64,000 nt of DNA from NCBI RefSeq assembly GCF_035917275.1, contig NZ_CP108508.1:4030001-4094000 (forward strand). The letters are read 5' to 3'. Below the pieces are notes generated by a model. The model was not told where the DNA came from. It ran no database searches and was given only the letters and a program-made list of their open reading frames with translations. Shown here one piece after another: positions 41,055 to 49,375 of this stretch (positions are counted from its first letter, which is position 1; each line of letters begins with the position of its first letter). The DNA is from Streptomyces sp. NBC_01237 (lineage in GTDB: Bacteria > Actinomycetota > Actinomycetes > Streptomycetales > Streptomycetaceae). Position numbers and translations under genes: made by a program.

Positions 41055-41143
41055 GGGCGGAAAGTTACCCACAGGCTGGGGGCTGGTGCGAGGGGTTATC
41101 CACAGGCCACCCGGTCGCGCGTCCGATCGGGTTGGATGGTGGC
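41055..41143. promoter_or_regulatory. Divergent promoter with two DnaA-box-like 9-mers
   Basis: TTATCCACA (41096-41104, the E. coli R1 consensus) and TTACCCACA (41065-41073, one mismatch) lie in the same orientation, 31 bp apart, between the methyltransferase and peptidase starts. Confidence 0.4.
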
Positions 41144-42961
41144 ATGAGCGATACACAGAACGCCTCGTCCACGCCGGAGTGGGAGCAGCGGTTCCGCGCA
41201 CCCCGGGTTTCCCTGCCCGACTGGGCCGAGGACGCCCCTGAGCGCTCACTGTTCGTCTCCAATGCCACGGGGACGTATGAGCTGTACGCCTGGGACCGGT
41301 CCAGCGGGGAACAGCGCCAGGCGACCGACCGGCCCAACGGGACGACCGACGGTGTGCTGACCCCGGACGGTCGGACCATCTGGTGGTTCAGCGACACCGA
41401 TGGCGACGAGTTCGGTGTGTGGATGCGGCAGCCCTTCGCCGGTGGCGCCGACGAGCCGGCGGCTCCCGGTCTGGAGCCCTCGTACCCTGCGGGCCTCGCC
41501 ATCGGGCGCGACGGGACCTCGGTGATCGGCCGCTCCACCGACGAGGACGGCACGACGATCCATCTCGTACGCCCGCAGGAGGAGCCCGCCGAGATCTACC
41601 GGCACCGGGAGTCCGCCGGGGTCGGGGATCTCTCCCACGACGGCACGCTGATCGCCCTGGAGCACACGGAGCACGGCGACGCGATGCACTCCGCGCTGCG
41701 CGTCGTGCGCCCGGACGGTTCCACGGTCGCCGAGCTGGACGACACCGAGGGCGGCACCAAGGAGCTGGGCCTCGCGGTGCTGGGCTTCGCGCCCGTGGCC
41801 GGTGACTCCCGGCTGCTCGTCGGGCATCAGCGCCGGGGCCGCTGGGAGCCGATGATCTGGGACCCGGTCGCGGGCACCGAGACCGCCCTGCCCGTCGAAC
41901 TGCCCGGTGACGTGGGCGCCGAGTGGTATCCGGACGGCTCCGCGCTGCTGATCGAGCACAGCTTCGAGGCCCGCAGCGAGTTGTGGCGGTACGAGCCGGG
42001 TGCGGAGGAGCCGGTCCGGGTCCTGACCCCCGCCGGTACGGTCTCGGGTGCCACGGCCCGCCCTGACGGCACCGTGGAGTACCTCTGGTCGTCGGCCGCG
42101 CAGCCGCCCGTCGTCCGTTCCACGGCCGGTTCCGTGGTGCTCGACCCGCCCGGCGCCAAGGCCCCGGCGTCGGTACCGGTCCAGGACGCGTGGGTGGAGG
42201 GTCCCGGCGGCCGCATCCACGCCCTCGTGCAGCGGCCCGCGACCGGTGACGGCCCGTTCCCCACCATCTTCGAGATCCACGGCGGGCCGACCTGGCACGA
42301 CAGCGACGCCTTCGCCTCCGGTCCGGCCGCCTGGGTGGATCACGGTTTCGCGGTCGTACGGGTCAACTACCGCGGTTCGACCGGCTATGGCCGCGCCTGG
42401 ACGGACGCGCTCAAGCACCGCGTCGGCCTGATCGAGCTGGAGGACATCGCGGCGGTACGGGACTGGTCGGTGAAGTCCGGGCTCGCGGACCCGCAGCGGC
42501 TGGTCCTGGCCGGTGGCTCGTGGGGCGGCTATCTGACCCTGCTCGGCCTCGGCACGCAGCCCGAGTCGTGGGCCCTCGGCCTGGCCGCCGTGCCGGTCGC
42601 CGACTACGTCACGGCCTACCACGACGAGATGGAGGCCCTGAAGGCGATGGACCGCACGCTGCTCGGCGGCACCCCCGAGGAGGTGCCCGAGCGGTTCGCG
42701 GCCTCGTCGCCGCTGACGTACGTCGACGCGGTGCGCGCACCCGTCTACATCTCGGCGGGCGTCAACGATCCGCGCTGCCCCATTCGTCAGGTGGAGAACT
42801 ACGTGGACCGCCTGAAGGCGCGCGGCGCGGTGCACGAGGTGTACCGGTACGACGCCGGGCACGGCTCCCTCGTGGTGGAGGAACGGATCAAACAGGTCCG
42901 GCTGGAGCTCGACTTCGCCCTGAAGCACCTGGCGGGCGCCCCCGACAACGACGGCGGCTGA
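41144..42961 (+). CDS. S9-family prolyl-oligopeptidase-like serine peptidase
   Basis: A 605-aa cytoplasmic protein with an N-terminal WD40-like beta-propeller (repeated segments such as NATGTYELYAWDRSSGEQRQ) and a C-terminal alpha/beta-hydrolase domain. The nucleophile is in AGGSWGGYLTLL (Ser about 458), the Asp in NDPRCPIRQ and the His in DAGHGSLV. The family cuts small peptides after Ala/Pro or acylated N-termini. Start chosen at MSDTQNASS, preceded by GGTGG. Confidence 0.93.
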   Translation: MSDTQNASSTPEWEQRFRAPRVSLPDWAEDAPERSLFVSNATGTYELYAWDRSSGEQRQATDRPNGTTDGVLTPDGRTIWWFSDTDGDEFGVWMRQPFAGGADEPAAPGLEPSYPAGLAIGRDGTSVIGRSTDEDGTTIHLVRPQEEPAEIYRHRESAGVGDLSHDGTLIALEHTEHGDAMHSALRVVRPDGSTVAELDDTEGGTKELGLAVLGFAPVAGDSRLLVGHQRRGRWEPMIWDPVAGTETALPVELPGDVGAEWYPDGSALLIEHSFEARSELWRYEPGAEEPVRVLTPAGTVSGATARPDGTVEYLWSSAAQPPVVRSTAGSVVLDPPGAKAPASVPVQDAWVEGPGGRIHALVQRPATGDGPFPTIFEIHGGPTWHDSDAFASGPAAWVDHGFAVVRVNYRGSTGYGRAWTDALKHRVGLIELEDIAAVRDWSVKSGLADPQRLVLAGGSWGGYLTLLGLGTQPESWALGLAAVPVADYVTAYHDEMEALKAMDRTLLGGTPEEVPERFAASSPLTYVDAVRAPVYISAGVNDPRCPIRQVENYVDRLKARGAVHEVYRYDAGHGSLVVEERIKQVRLELDFALKHLAGAPDNDGG

Positions 42962-43306
42962 CGGGAGGGCGCGGCGGCCGAGCGGGACGACGGGACGGCG
43001 AGGCACGGTTCCTCGCCCGGTGTCGAGTTGGGCGAGTCGGGGCGGGGCGTCGGGGCAGGGTGAGTCGGCGCGGGGCGTCGCGGGGCGTCGCGGCAATGCG
43101 GGTCGGAGCGAGTCGGGGCGGGGCGTCGCGGCAACGGGGGCGGCCGGACGGCGGCGGGGCCGCGTGGATGGTGCCACGCGGTGTTCCGGGCGCAGGCCCG
43201 ACGTCAACGTGGTGACGGGCTGCCGACGCCCTCGCGCACGCGTAAGGGCTGGATAAATGGTGTACCCCGCTCCGGGCCGCCGGGGCGGGGACCGTACCGT
43301 GGAGGG
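42962..43306. repeat. Intergenic region with GAGTCGGGGCGGGGCGTCG tandem units
   Basis: About three imperfect copies of GAGTCGG(G/C)GCGGGGCGTCG between 43034 and 43133 with shorter GGGGCGTCG echoes. No gene is seen. At the right end TACCGT (43295-43300) lies six bases before the SURF1 GTG. Confidence 0.65.
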
Positions 43307-44086
43307 GTGTACCGGTTCCTGCTGACCCCGCGATGGTGGGGGATCAACCTCTTCGTCGTGCTGGCCATCCCGTTCTGCGTGTTCATGGGCACCTGGCAGC
43401 TCGGCCGTTTCGAGGACCGCGTGCAGTCGCACGAGGAGGCCGAGAAGCAGCCCGATCCGAGTACGCGGGCGGCCAAGCCGCTCGACACGCTGCTGCCCGT
43501 CGACAAGGTGACGTCCGGCCGTCCGGCCGTCGCGTCCGGCACGTACGCCGACCAGTTCCTGGTTCCCGGCCGCGAGTTGGACGACCGCAACGGCTTCTAC
43601 GTCCTGAACCTGCTGCGTACCGACAGCGGCAAGGCCCTGCCGGTCGTCCGCGGCTGGCTGCCCGGCAGCGCGGGGAGCGCCGCGGTTCCCGCCGCGCCGA
43701 AGGGCGAGGTCACCGTGACCGGGGACCTCCAGGCCTCCGAGAACATGAACAGCGACGGCGTCCACTCCGAGGGCGGGCTCCCCGACGGCCAGGTGGGCAT
43801 CATCAGCGCCGCGTCCCTGGTGAACCTCGTCCCGTACGACGTGTACGACGCCTGGGTGACCCTCCCCGAGGCCGAGGCCGGGGGTACGGGCGGCGCGATG
43901 AAGCCGGTCCCGGCCGCCGCGCCGCAGGGCAGCGGACTCGACCTGAAGGCGTTCCAGAACCTCGGCTACACCGGCGAGTGGTTCGTCTTCGCCGGCTTCG
44001 TGCTCTTCATGTGGTTCCGGCTCGTCCGGCGCGAGGCCGAGGCCGCCCGTGACATAGAGCTGGGTCTCGTCCCCGACGCCGACTGA
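43307..44086 (+). CDS. SURF1-family cytochrome oxidase assembly protein
   Basis: A 259-aa protein with one transmembrane helix at each end (WWGINLFVVLAIPFCVFMGTW and GEWFVFAGFVLFMWFRLV) and a periplasmic domain with PVVRGWLPG, the standard SURF1 layout including the TWQLGRFEDR motif. It assists haem a insertion into aa3-type oxidase. The oxidase genes are not nearby. The GGAGG before the GTG is too close to work as a Shine-Dalgarno sequence; TACCGT at -7 fits a leaderless mRNA. Confidence 0.92.
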   Translation: MYRFLLTPRWWGINLFVVLAIPFCVFMGTWQLGRFEDRVQSHEEAEKQPDPSTRAAKPLDTLLPVDKVTSGRPAVASGTYADQFLVPGRELDDRNGFYVLNLLRTDSGKALPVVRGWLPGSAGSAAVPAAPKGEVTVTGDLQASENMNSDGVHSEGGLPDGQVGIISAASLVNLVPYDVYDAWVTLPEAEAGGTGGAMKPVPAAAPQGSGLDLKAFQNLGYTGEWFVFAGFVLFMWFRLVRREAEAARDIELGLVPDAD

Positions 44087-44527
44087 CCCACCCGCATCCG
44101 CCCCTGCGGGCCTGGGCGACCACGCGTCGGTCCGGCGCCGTGGGGGTTTGGGGCCGCCTGTTGCTCTGGGGGCCTGGGGGCCTGGGGGCCTGGGACAGTC
44201 TGCTGGTCCATGAGTCCTGAGGGAGCTGCACGCCGGTCCAATGGGGCTGGGAGGCCATGTGTCGGACCGGCCGTCGGACTGCCTGTCGGACCGGCCGTGG
44301 GCCCTGGAGGCCGCCTGTCGGACCGGCCGGTCATCCGGACCTGCGGGCTCTTCGGGCCTCGTCAGCCGCGTGGTCGTGCCCGTGGCCGTACCCGTGCCCG
44401 TGGCCGTACCCGTACCCGTACCCGTGCCCGTGCCCGTGGCCGTATCCATGTCCGTATCCGTGGCCAGGCCCCACCCGGTCGGACGGCAGCCCAGCCCCCC
44501 GTCTGTGCGGGACCGGGCGGGTGCGGG
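44087..44527. other. Repeat-rich intergenic region
   Basis: No gene is called. It contains three copies of CTGGGGGC near 44165-44190, three of CTGTCGGACCGGCCG near 44260-44330, and a hexanucleotide satellite at 44375-44464. Open frames here encode only repeats (GHGY or VPVA) and are byproducts. Confidence 0.6.
44375..44464. repeat. Hexanucleotide tandem repeat, 15 units
   Basis: Fifteen uninterrupted 6-bp units of the form CGTRNC (CGTGCC, CGTGGC, CGTACC, CGTATC, one CATGTC). Variation is confined to positions 4 and 5 of the unit apart from that one copy. Confidence 0.9.
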
Positions 44528-45847
44528 CTAGGACGCGGTGAGCACGCCTGTCCGGTAGATCGTGCCCGCGCACGCGTTGTCGATCTTCGTCTCGGCTGTC
44601 GGCGCGCCCGATTCCGGGGTGTGCGTCACGGCGACGCTGCCGTCCGCCGGGCCGCCCTCCTCGCCCGCGAGCTGTGCCTGCGTACCGTCCTGCGGGGAGC
44701 CTTCGCCGGTCGAGCCCCCGGCGCCGTCCGTCGGGGTCGGGCTGGGAGTGGCGCCGGTGGTCGGGCAGGTGTCCGTCGGCACCCAGGCGAACTTCACCTC
44801 GTACGCCATGGACGGCTTCAGCAACACCGTTCCCGGTTCCGTCGAGGGGTCGGGGAGTCCGGACGCCGCGTCTCCCGCGGTGTGCTGGACCACGTCGATC
44901 TTGAGCGGGTCGGCCGCGCCGCTGGCCAGGAAGCTCACGGTGCCGTTGCTGCTCACCGAGCAGTCCTTGCCGGACACGTTGGCGATCTTGAAACTTCCGT
45001 ACACCGTGCCGTCGGCACCCGTCGCGCCCGTCCCCGCCGAGGCGACCCCGAGCTGGCTGGGGTCGCAGGTCGGCATGGAGGCCACTTCGGAGCGGGGTGA
45101 GTCGGCGACGCCGCCAATCGCGTTGCCCTCGGTGTCCGTACCGCCGCTCGCCGAGGGGCTGCCGGAGGCGTCCGGGAGGCCCTTGCCGCCCTCGTTCTCC
45201 CGCTCGGAGGCATTGGACGGCAGGTCGTTGCCGGCCTCGGAACCGGTCTCGGTGCCGTTGCCGCCCTGGGTCTGCTCTCCGTGACCGGCGATGGCGGGCC
45301 GGTCGGTGGACGAGCCGTCCGAACTCGCGACGTGGACGAAGGCGGGAACGGCCGTGCCGATCAGCAGGGCCGCCGCGGCCGCCCCGACGACGGCCTGCCG
45401 CCGCCTGGCGCGCCGGGCGGGAACCGCACGGTGCAGATGGTCCAGGGTGCCCTCGGAGGGCGCGAGGTCGTGGACCGCGCCGCGCAGCATGCGGCGCAGG
45501 GCCACCTCGTCCAGTTCCCCGCCGTCGCGCGTGCGGCCGGCGAAGAGGTCGGTCAGCGTGCCCGAGGCGTCGCCGCCCGAAAGGCGGCCACCCGCACCGG
45601 CGCCCGATCCCTCTCCACCCGCGTCGACGCCGCCCGTATCAATGCCCACGACGTTCCCCGACGCATCCCCCGACGCACCTTCCGACGCGTGGCGCGGCAC
45701 GTCTTTCCGCGTATCGCTCCGGGCGTCGTCCGCGGCATCGTTGCCCGGGGTGTTCTCCGGGGTGTTCTCCGGGGTGCTCTCCGGCCCGTGGTTCACAATT
45801 CCGTTTCCAGTCCGGTCAGTCTCGTGCCTGCCCTCGGGCCCGCTCAT
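44528..45847 (-). CDS. Single-pass membrane protein coupled to an ECF sigma factor
   Basis: A 439-aa protein of unknown function. A 100-residue acidic low-complexity head (ENTPENTPGNDAADDARSD) precedes LRRMLRGAVHDLAPSEGTLDHLHRAVPARRARRR, then one transmembrane helix (QAVVGAAAAALLIGTAVPAFV, about 155-175) and an extracytoplasmic domain with cysteines CDPSQLG and CPTTGATP and Ser/Thr/Gly-rich linkers. Its ATG overlaps the sigma-factor stop. It lacks the HxxxCxxC zinc motif of ZAS anti-sigma factors, so a regulatory role is only suggested by position. The head is translated from GGGGTGTTCTCC-type repeats. Confidence 0.75.
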   Translation of the reverse strand: MSGPEGRHETDRTGNGIVNHGPESTPENTPENTPGNDAADDARSDTRKDVPRHASEGASGDASGNVVGIDTGGVDAGGEGSGAGAGGRLSGGDASGTLTDLFAGRTRDGGELDEVALRRMLRGAVHDLAPSEGTLDHLHRAVPARRARRRQAVVGAAAAALLIGTAVPAFVHVASSDGSSTDRPAIAGHGEQTQGGNGTETGSEAGNDLPSNASERENEGGKGLPDASGSPSASGGTDTEGNAIGGVADSPRSEVASMPTCDPSQLGVASAGTGATGADGTVYGSFKIANVSGKDCSVSSNGTVSFLASGAADPLKIDVVQHTAGDAASGLPDPSTEPGTVLLKPSMAYEVKFAWVPTDTCPTTGATPSPTPTDGAGGSTGEGSPQDGTQAQLAGEEGGPADGSVAVTHTPESGAPTAETKIDNACAGTIYRTGVLTAS

Positions 45848-46506
45848 GCCTGCGCCTCCATCACGACGCGCAGTGCCGCGATACCGCGGGAACCGTACGC
45901 CTTGACCGAACCCAGTGACACTCCCAGCGTCTCCGCGACCTGGGCTTCCGTCATGTCCGCGAAGTAGCGCAGCACCAGCACCTCGCGCTGGCGTCGCTGA
46001 AGCCCCTTCATCGCCTTGATCAGCGCGTCCCGCTCCAGTTGGTCGTACGCGCCCTCCTCCGCGCTCGCCATGTCCGGCATCGGCTTGGAGAGCAGCTTCA
46101 GCCCGAGGATGCGCCGACGCAGGGCGGAACGGGAGAGGTTGACGACGGTCTGGCGGAGGTACGCGAGAGTCTTCTCCGGTTCCCGTACCCGGTTGCGCGC
46201 CGAGTGCACGCGGATGAACGCCTCCTGCACCACGTCTTCACAGGACGCGGTGTCGTCCAGCAGCAGGGCCGCGAGGCCGAGCAGCGAACGGTAGTGGGCG
46301 CGATAGGTCTCGGTGAGATGGTCGACCGTGGTCCCCGCTGCCACCGTCTCCTCAGCGCCCTCGCGCTGCGACGGCAGCCTCGCCGGACGCGCAGCGGGCA
46401 TGGGCGCGATCACCGGCATGCCACCGGCCGCGCGGGGCCGCCGGAGCGGACGCACCGAAGCGCCCCGCCACTGGCCCACCACTGTGATATCGAGAACCTC
46501 TGCCAC
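45844..46506 (-). CDS. SigE-family ECF RNA polymerase sigma factor
   Basis: A 220-aa sigma-70 family protein. Region 2 is seen as LTETYRAHYRSLLGLAALLLDDTASCEDVVQEAFIRVH (start LTETYRAHYRSLL, -10 recognition part CEDVVQEAFIRVH), region 4 as MKGLQRRQREVLVLRYFADM followed by TEAQVAETLGVSLGSVKAYGSRGIAALR. About 55 N-terminal residues are extra. GTG start; an internal start nearer residue 60 is possible. It is followed by a coupled membrane protein that may modulate it. A 272-bp gap to asd upstream probably carries its promoter. Confidence 0.92.
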   Translation of the reverse strand: MAEVLDITVVGQWRGASVRPLRRPRAAGGMPVIAPMPAARPARLPSQREGAEETVAAGTTVDHLTETYRAHYRSLLGLAALLLDDTASCEDVVQEAFIRVHSARNRVREPEKTLAYLRQTVVNLSRSALRRRILGLKLLSKPMPDMASAEEGAYDQLERDALIKAMKGLQRRQREVLVLRYFADMTEAQVAETLGVSLGSVKAYGSRGIAALRVVMEAQA

Positions 46507-46778
46507 GCCAGTTGGACACGCTGCCCCCCGTCAGGGTTGTACGCGTACGGCACCGCGTTCAGCGCTGTGCGACATGCCCTCATACGTACCTGCTCTTCCC
46601 CAAATGCCCCATAAATGCGCCCCGCCACGCAAGAAGTGACGGCATAGACGCTGCCCGACCGACGTGCGGTTGCAGAAGGCCGGGAGATCATCGTCGGATA
46701 TGACAACGCCCCAGCTCAAGGGGTTCAGACCAGCGAATTGCTCATAGAGCGTTCACGGATCCTACAAAACAAGTTCGA

Positions 46779-47843
46779 TCAGGCTCGGGGGAATTCGGCA
46801 GCCACGGATTCGGCGATCTGGGCGACGTTCAAAGCCGCACCTTTTCGGAGATTGTCACCACAAACGAACATTTCCAATGCCCGTGGATCGTCCATCGAGC
46901 GCCGGACCCGTCCGACCCACGTCGGGTCGGTGCCCACGACGTCGGACGGTGTGGGGAAGTCGCCGGACGCCGGGCTGTCGAACAGCACCACTCCGGGCGC
47001 GGTCGCCAGGATCTCGTGCGCCCGGTCGACGGCTACCTCGTTCTCGAAGTGCGCGTGGACGGACATCGAGTGCGTCGCGACGACGGGGACGTACACACAG
47101 GTCGCCGTGACCTTCAGGTCAGGCAGGTCCAGGACCTTGCGGCACTCCTCGCGGATCGCCAGTTCCTCGGACGACCAGCCGTCCCCGGCGTCGGTACCGG
47201 CCCACGGCACGACGTTCAGGGCCACGGGTGCGGCGAAGGGGCTCTTCTCGCGGTCGCCGAGGGCCCGCCGTACGTCACCGGGGTGCGTGCCCAGCTCCGT
47301 ACCGGCCACCAGGGACAGTTCCTCGCGCAGGGCCGCGACACCGTCCCGGCCCACGCCGCTCACCGCCTGGTAGGAGGAGACGATCAGTTCCCGCAGCCCG
47401 AACTCGGCGTGCAGCGCACCGACCGCGACGATCAGTGACAGCGTGGTGCAGTTCGGGGAGGCGACGATTCCGCGCGACCGGAGCCGTACGGCGTGCGGGT
47501 TGATCTCGGGGACGACCAGCGGTACGTCGTCGTCGAGCCGGAAGGCCGCCGAGTCGTCGATGACCACGACGCCCTTGGACGCGGCGATCGGTCCCCATCG
47601 CGCGGACACCTCGTCCGGCACCAGGAACAGGGCCACGTCGACCCCGTCGAACACGTCCTCGCCGAGCGCGAGGACCTCGGTCTCCTCACCGCGTACGACC
47701 AGCTTGCGGCCGGCCGAACGCGGCGAGGCGATCAGTTTCACCTCGCCCCAGACATCCGCGTGCTGCGAAAGGATCTGGAGCATGACGCCACCGATCGCCC
47801 CGGTCGCGCCGACGACCGCGAGCGAAGGGCGGCGGGCGGTCAT
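46779..47843 (-). CDS. asd: Aspartate-semialdehyde dehydrogenase
   Basis: A 354-aa enzyme reducing aspartyl phosphate to the semialdehyde for lysine, diaminopimelate, threonine and methionine synthesis. The Rossmann motif VGATGAIGG is at residues 11-19 and the catalytic cysteine in ASPNCTTLS near residue 132; [12 protein letters not shown] and the catalytic-base histidine region follow. ATG overlaps the ask stop (ATGA), so both enzymes of the first two pathway steps are made together. Confidence 0.96.
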   Translation of the reverse strand: MTARRPSLAVVGATGAIGGVMLQILSQHADVWGEVKLIASPRSAGRKLVVRGEETEVLALGEDVFDGVDVALFLVPDEVSARWGPIAASKGVVVIDDSAAFRLDDDVPLVVPEINPHAVRLRSRGIVASPNCTTLSLIVAVGALHAEFGLRELIVSSYQAVSGVGRDGVAALREELSLVAGTELGTHPGDVRRALGDREKSPFAAPVALNVVPWAGTDAGDGWSSEELAIREECRKVLDLPDLKVTATCVYVPVVATHSMSVHAHFENEVAVDRAHEILATAPGVVLFDSPASGDFPTPSDVVGTDPTWVGRVRRSMDDPRALEMFVCGDNLRKGAALNVAQIAESVAAEFPRA

Positions 47844-48361
47844 CGTCCGGTGCCCCCGTAGACGACGGCCTCGTCGGAGTCGCTGTCGAGGCCGAAGGCG
47901 GTGTGCACGGCGCGCACGGCCTCGTTGACGTCGTCGGCGCGGGTGACCACCGAGATACGGATCTCGGAGGTCGAGATCAGCTCGATGTTCACGCCCGCGT
48001 CGGACAGCGCCTCGAAGAAGCCCGCCGTGACGCCCGGGTTGGTCTTCATACCGGCGCCGACCAGGGAGATCTTGGCGATCTGGTCGTCGTAGCGCAGCGA
48101 GTCGAAGCCGATGGTGCCCTTGGTCCGCTCCAGGGCGTCGATGGCCTTGCGGCCCTCGGCCTTGGGCAGCGTGAAGGAGATGTCCGTCAGCCCCGTCGAC
48201 GCGGCGGAGACGTTCTGCACCACCATGTCGATGTTGACTTCCGCGTTCGCGATGGCGCGGAAGATCGCGGCGGCCTCGCCCGGCTTGTCGGGGACGCCGA
48301 CGACGGTGATCTTGGCCTCCGAGACGTCATGGGCGACTCCGGAGATGATCGCGTGCTCCAC
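47840..48361 (-). CDS. Putative aspartokinase beta subunit from an internal start
   Basis: An in-frame GTG inside ask begins [20 protein letters not shown] and is preceded by AAGGGGACCAGCAG. It would make 173 residues comprising only the ACT regulatory domains. In Corynebacterium and Bacillus the same gene layout makes alpha and beta subunits that assemble as alpha2beta2. Direct evidence is only the start site and its spacing. Confidence 0.55.
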   Translation of the reverse strand: MEHAIISGVAHDVSEAKITVVGVPDKPGEAAAIFRAIANAEVNIDMVVQNVSAASTGLTDISFTLPKAEGRKAIDALERTKGTIGFDSLRYDDQIAKISLVGAGMKTNPGVTAGFFEALSDAGVNIELISTSEIRISVVTRADDVNEAVRAVHTAFGLDSDSDEAVVYGGTGR

Positions 48362-49111
48362 CTGCTGGTCCCCTTGCGGCTCGTTGCTGACCCAGGTGCC
48401 GCGCAGTCCGGAGAAGGACGAACGGACGTGGATCGGAATGTTGTATCGGCGTGCGTACTCCACGCAGCGGTGCAGCAGCACCTTGGAGCCGGACGCCGCC
48501 AGCTCCAGCATGTCCTCGAAGGAGATCCAGTCGATCTTACGGGCCTTCTTCACGACCCGCGGGTCGGCGGTGAAGACACCGTCCACATCGGTGTAGATCT
48601 CACAGACCTCGGCGTCCAACGCGGCCGCGAGCGCGACCGCGGTGGTGTCGGATCCGCCGCGGCCCAGAGTGGTGATGTCCTTCTTGTCCTGGGACACACC
48701 CTGGAATCCGGCGACGATCGCGATATTGCCCTCGTCGAGCGCGGTACGAATCCGGCCCGGCGTGACATCGATGATCCGCGCTTTGTTGTGAACCGAGTCG
48801 GTGATGACACCGGCCTGGCTGCCCGTGAACGACTGGGCCTCGTGGCCCAGGTTTTTGATCGCCATCGCCAGCAGGGCCATGGAGATCCGCTCTCCGGCGG
48901 TCAGCAGCATGTCGAATTCGCGCCCGGCAGGAATCGGGGATACCTGCTCGGCGAGATCGATCAACTCGTCCGTCGTGTCGCCCATCGCTGACACCACGAC
49001 AACCACCTGGTTGCCGTTCTTCTTGGCATCGACGATTCGCTTGGCGACGCGCTTGATGCCCTCGGCATCGGCTACGGAGGAGCCTCCGTACTTCTGCACG
49101 ACAAGGCCCAC
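47840..49111 (-). CDS. ask: Aspartokinase
   Basis: A 423-aa kinase phosphorylating aspartate. GTG start with GAGGAGCGCAC upstream; the kinase domain begins [19 protein letters not shown] and contains [29 protein letters not shown] and [15 protein letters not shown]. Two ACT domains (about residues 265-423) give feedback control by lysine/threonine. A GTG at 48361 with AAGGGGA seven bases upstream would start a 173-aa C-terminal product equal in extent to the beta subunit of C. glutamicum aspartokinase. Operon with asd. Confidence 0.97.
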   Translation of the reverse strand: MGLVVQKYGGSSVADAEGIKRVAKRIVDAKKNGNQVVVVVSAMGDTTDELIDLAEQVSPIPAGREFDMLLTAGERISMALLAMAIKNLGHEAQSFTGSQAGVITDSVHNKARIIDVTPGRIRTALDEGNIAIVAGFQGVSQDKKDITTLGRGGSDTTAVALAAALDAEVCEIYTDVDGVFTADPRVVKKARKIDWISFEDMLELAASGSKVLLHRCVEYARRYNIPIHVRSSFSGLRGTWVSNEPQGDQQVEHAIISGVAHDVSEAKITVVGVPDKPGEAAAIFRAIANAEVNIDMVVQNVSAASTGLTDISFTLPKAEGRKAIDALERTKGTIGFDSLRYDDQIAKISLVGAGMKTNPGVTAGFFEALSDAGVNIELISTSEIRISVVTRADDVNEAVRAVHTAFGLDSDSDEAVVYGGTGR

Positions 49112-49375
49112 GTGCGCTCCTCGCTCAGTCCATTACTGCGGTCGGCTCAGTTTAACGAGCAGTCCGGAATCGCCCGCCTCATACCAGATGGTGAGATGTC
49201 CCGCCCACCACATGATCCGGCGTGTCGACCCGAACTGCTCGTACCGGGCTGCTGCCCGCCGATCGCCCCCGCACTCCCCCATGTGGCCCAGCCCACATGC
49301 CGGGAAGCCCCGCCCGCGGCCGGTCGGCCGGTCCGCCGGTCGGCGGCGCCGGGGGTCATCGCCCAGTTCTCACGC

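Noticed and set aside
41065..41104. Replication origin or plasmid integration site
   Set aside because: Only two DnaA-box-like sequences, no dnaA/dnaN or parAB genes, and no AT-rich unwinding region.
43034..43133. Small gene between the S9 peptidase and SURF1
   Set aside because: The frames there only translate the GAGTCGGGGCGGGGCGTCG repeat.
44241..44573. Reading frames of VPVA and GHGY repeats
   Set aside because: They arise from the CGTRNC satellite, which has no stop in any frame.
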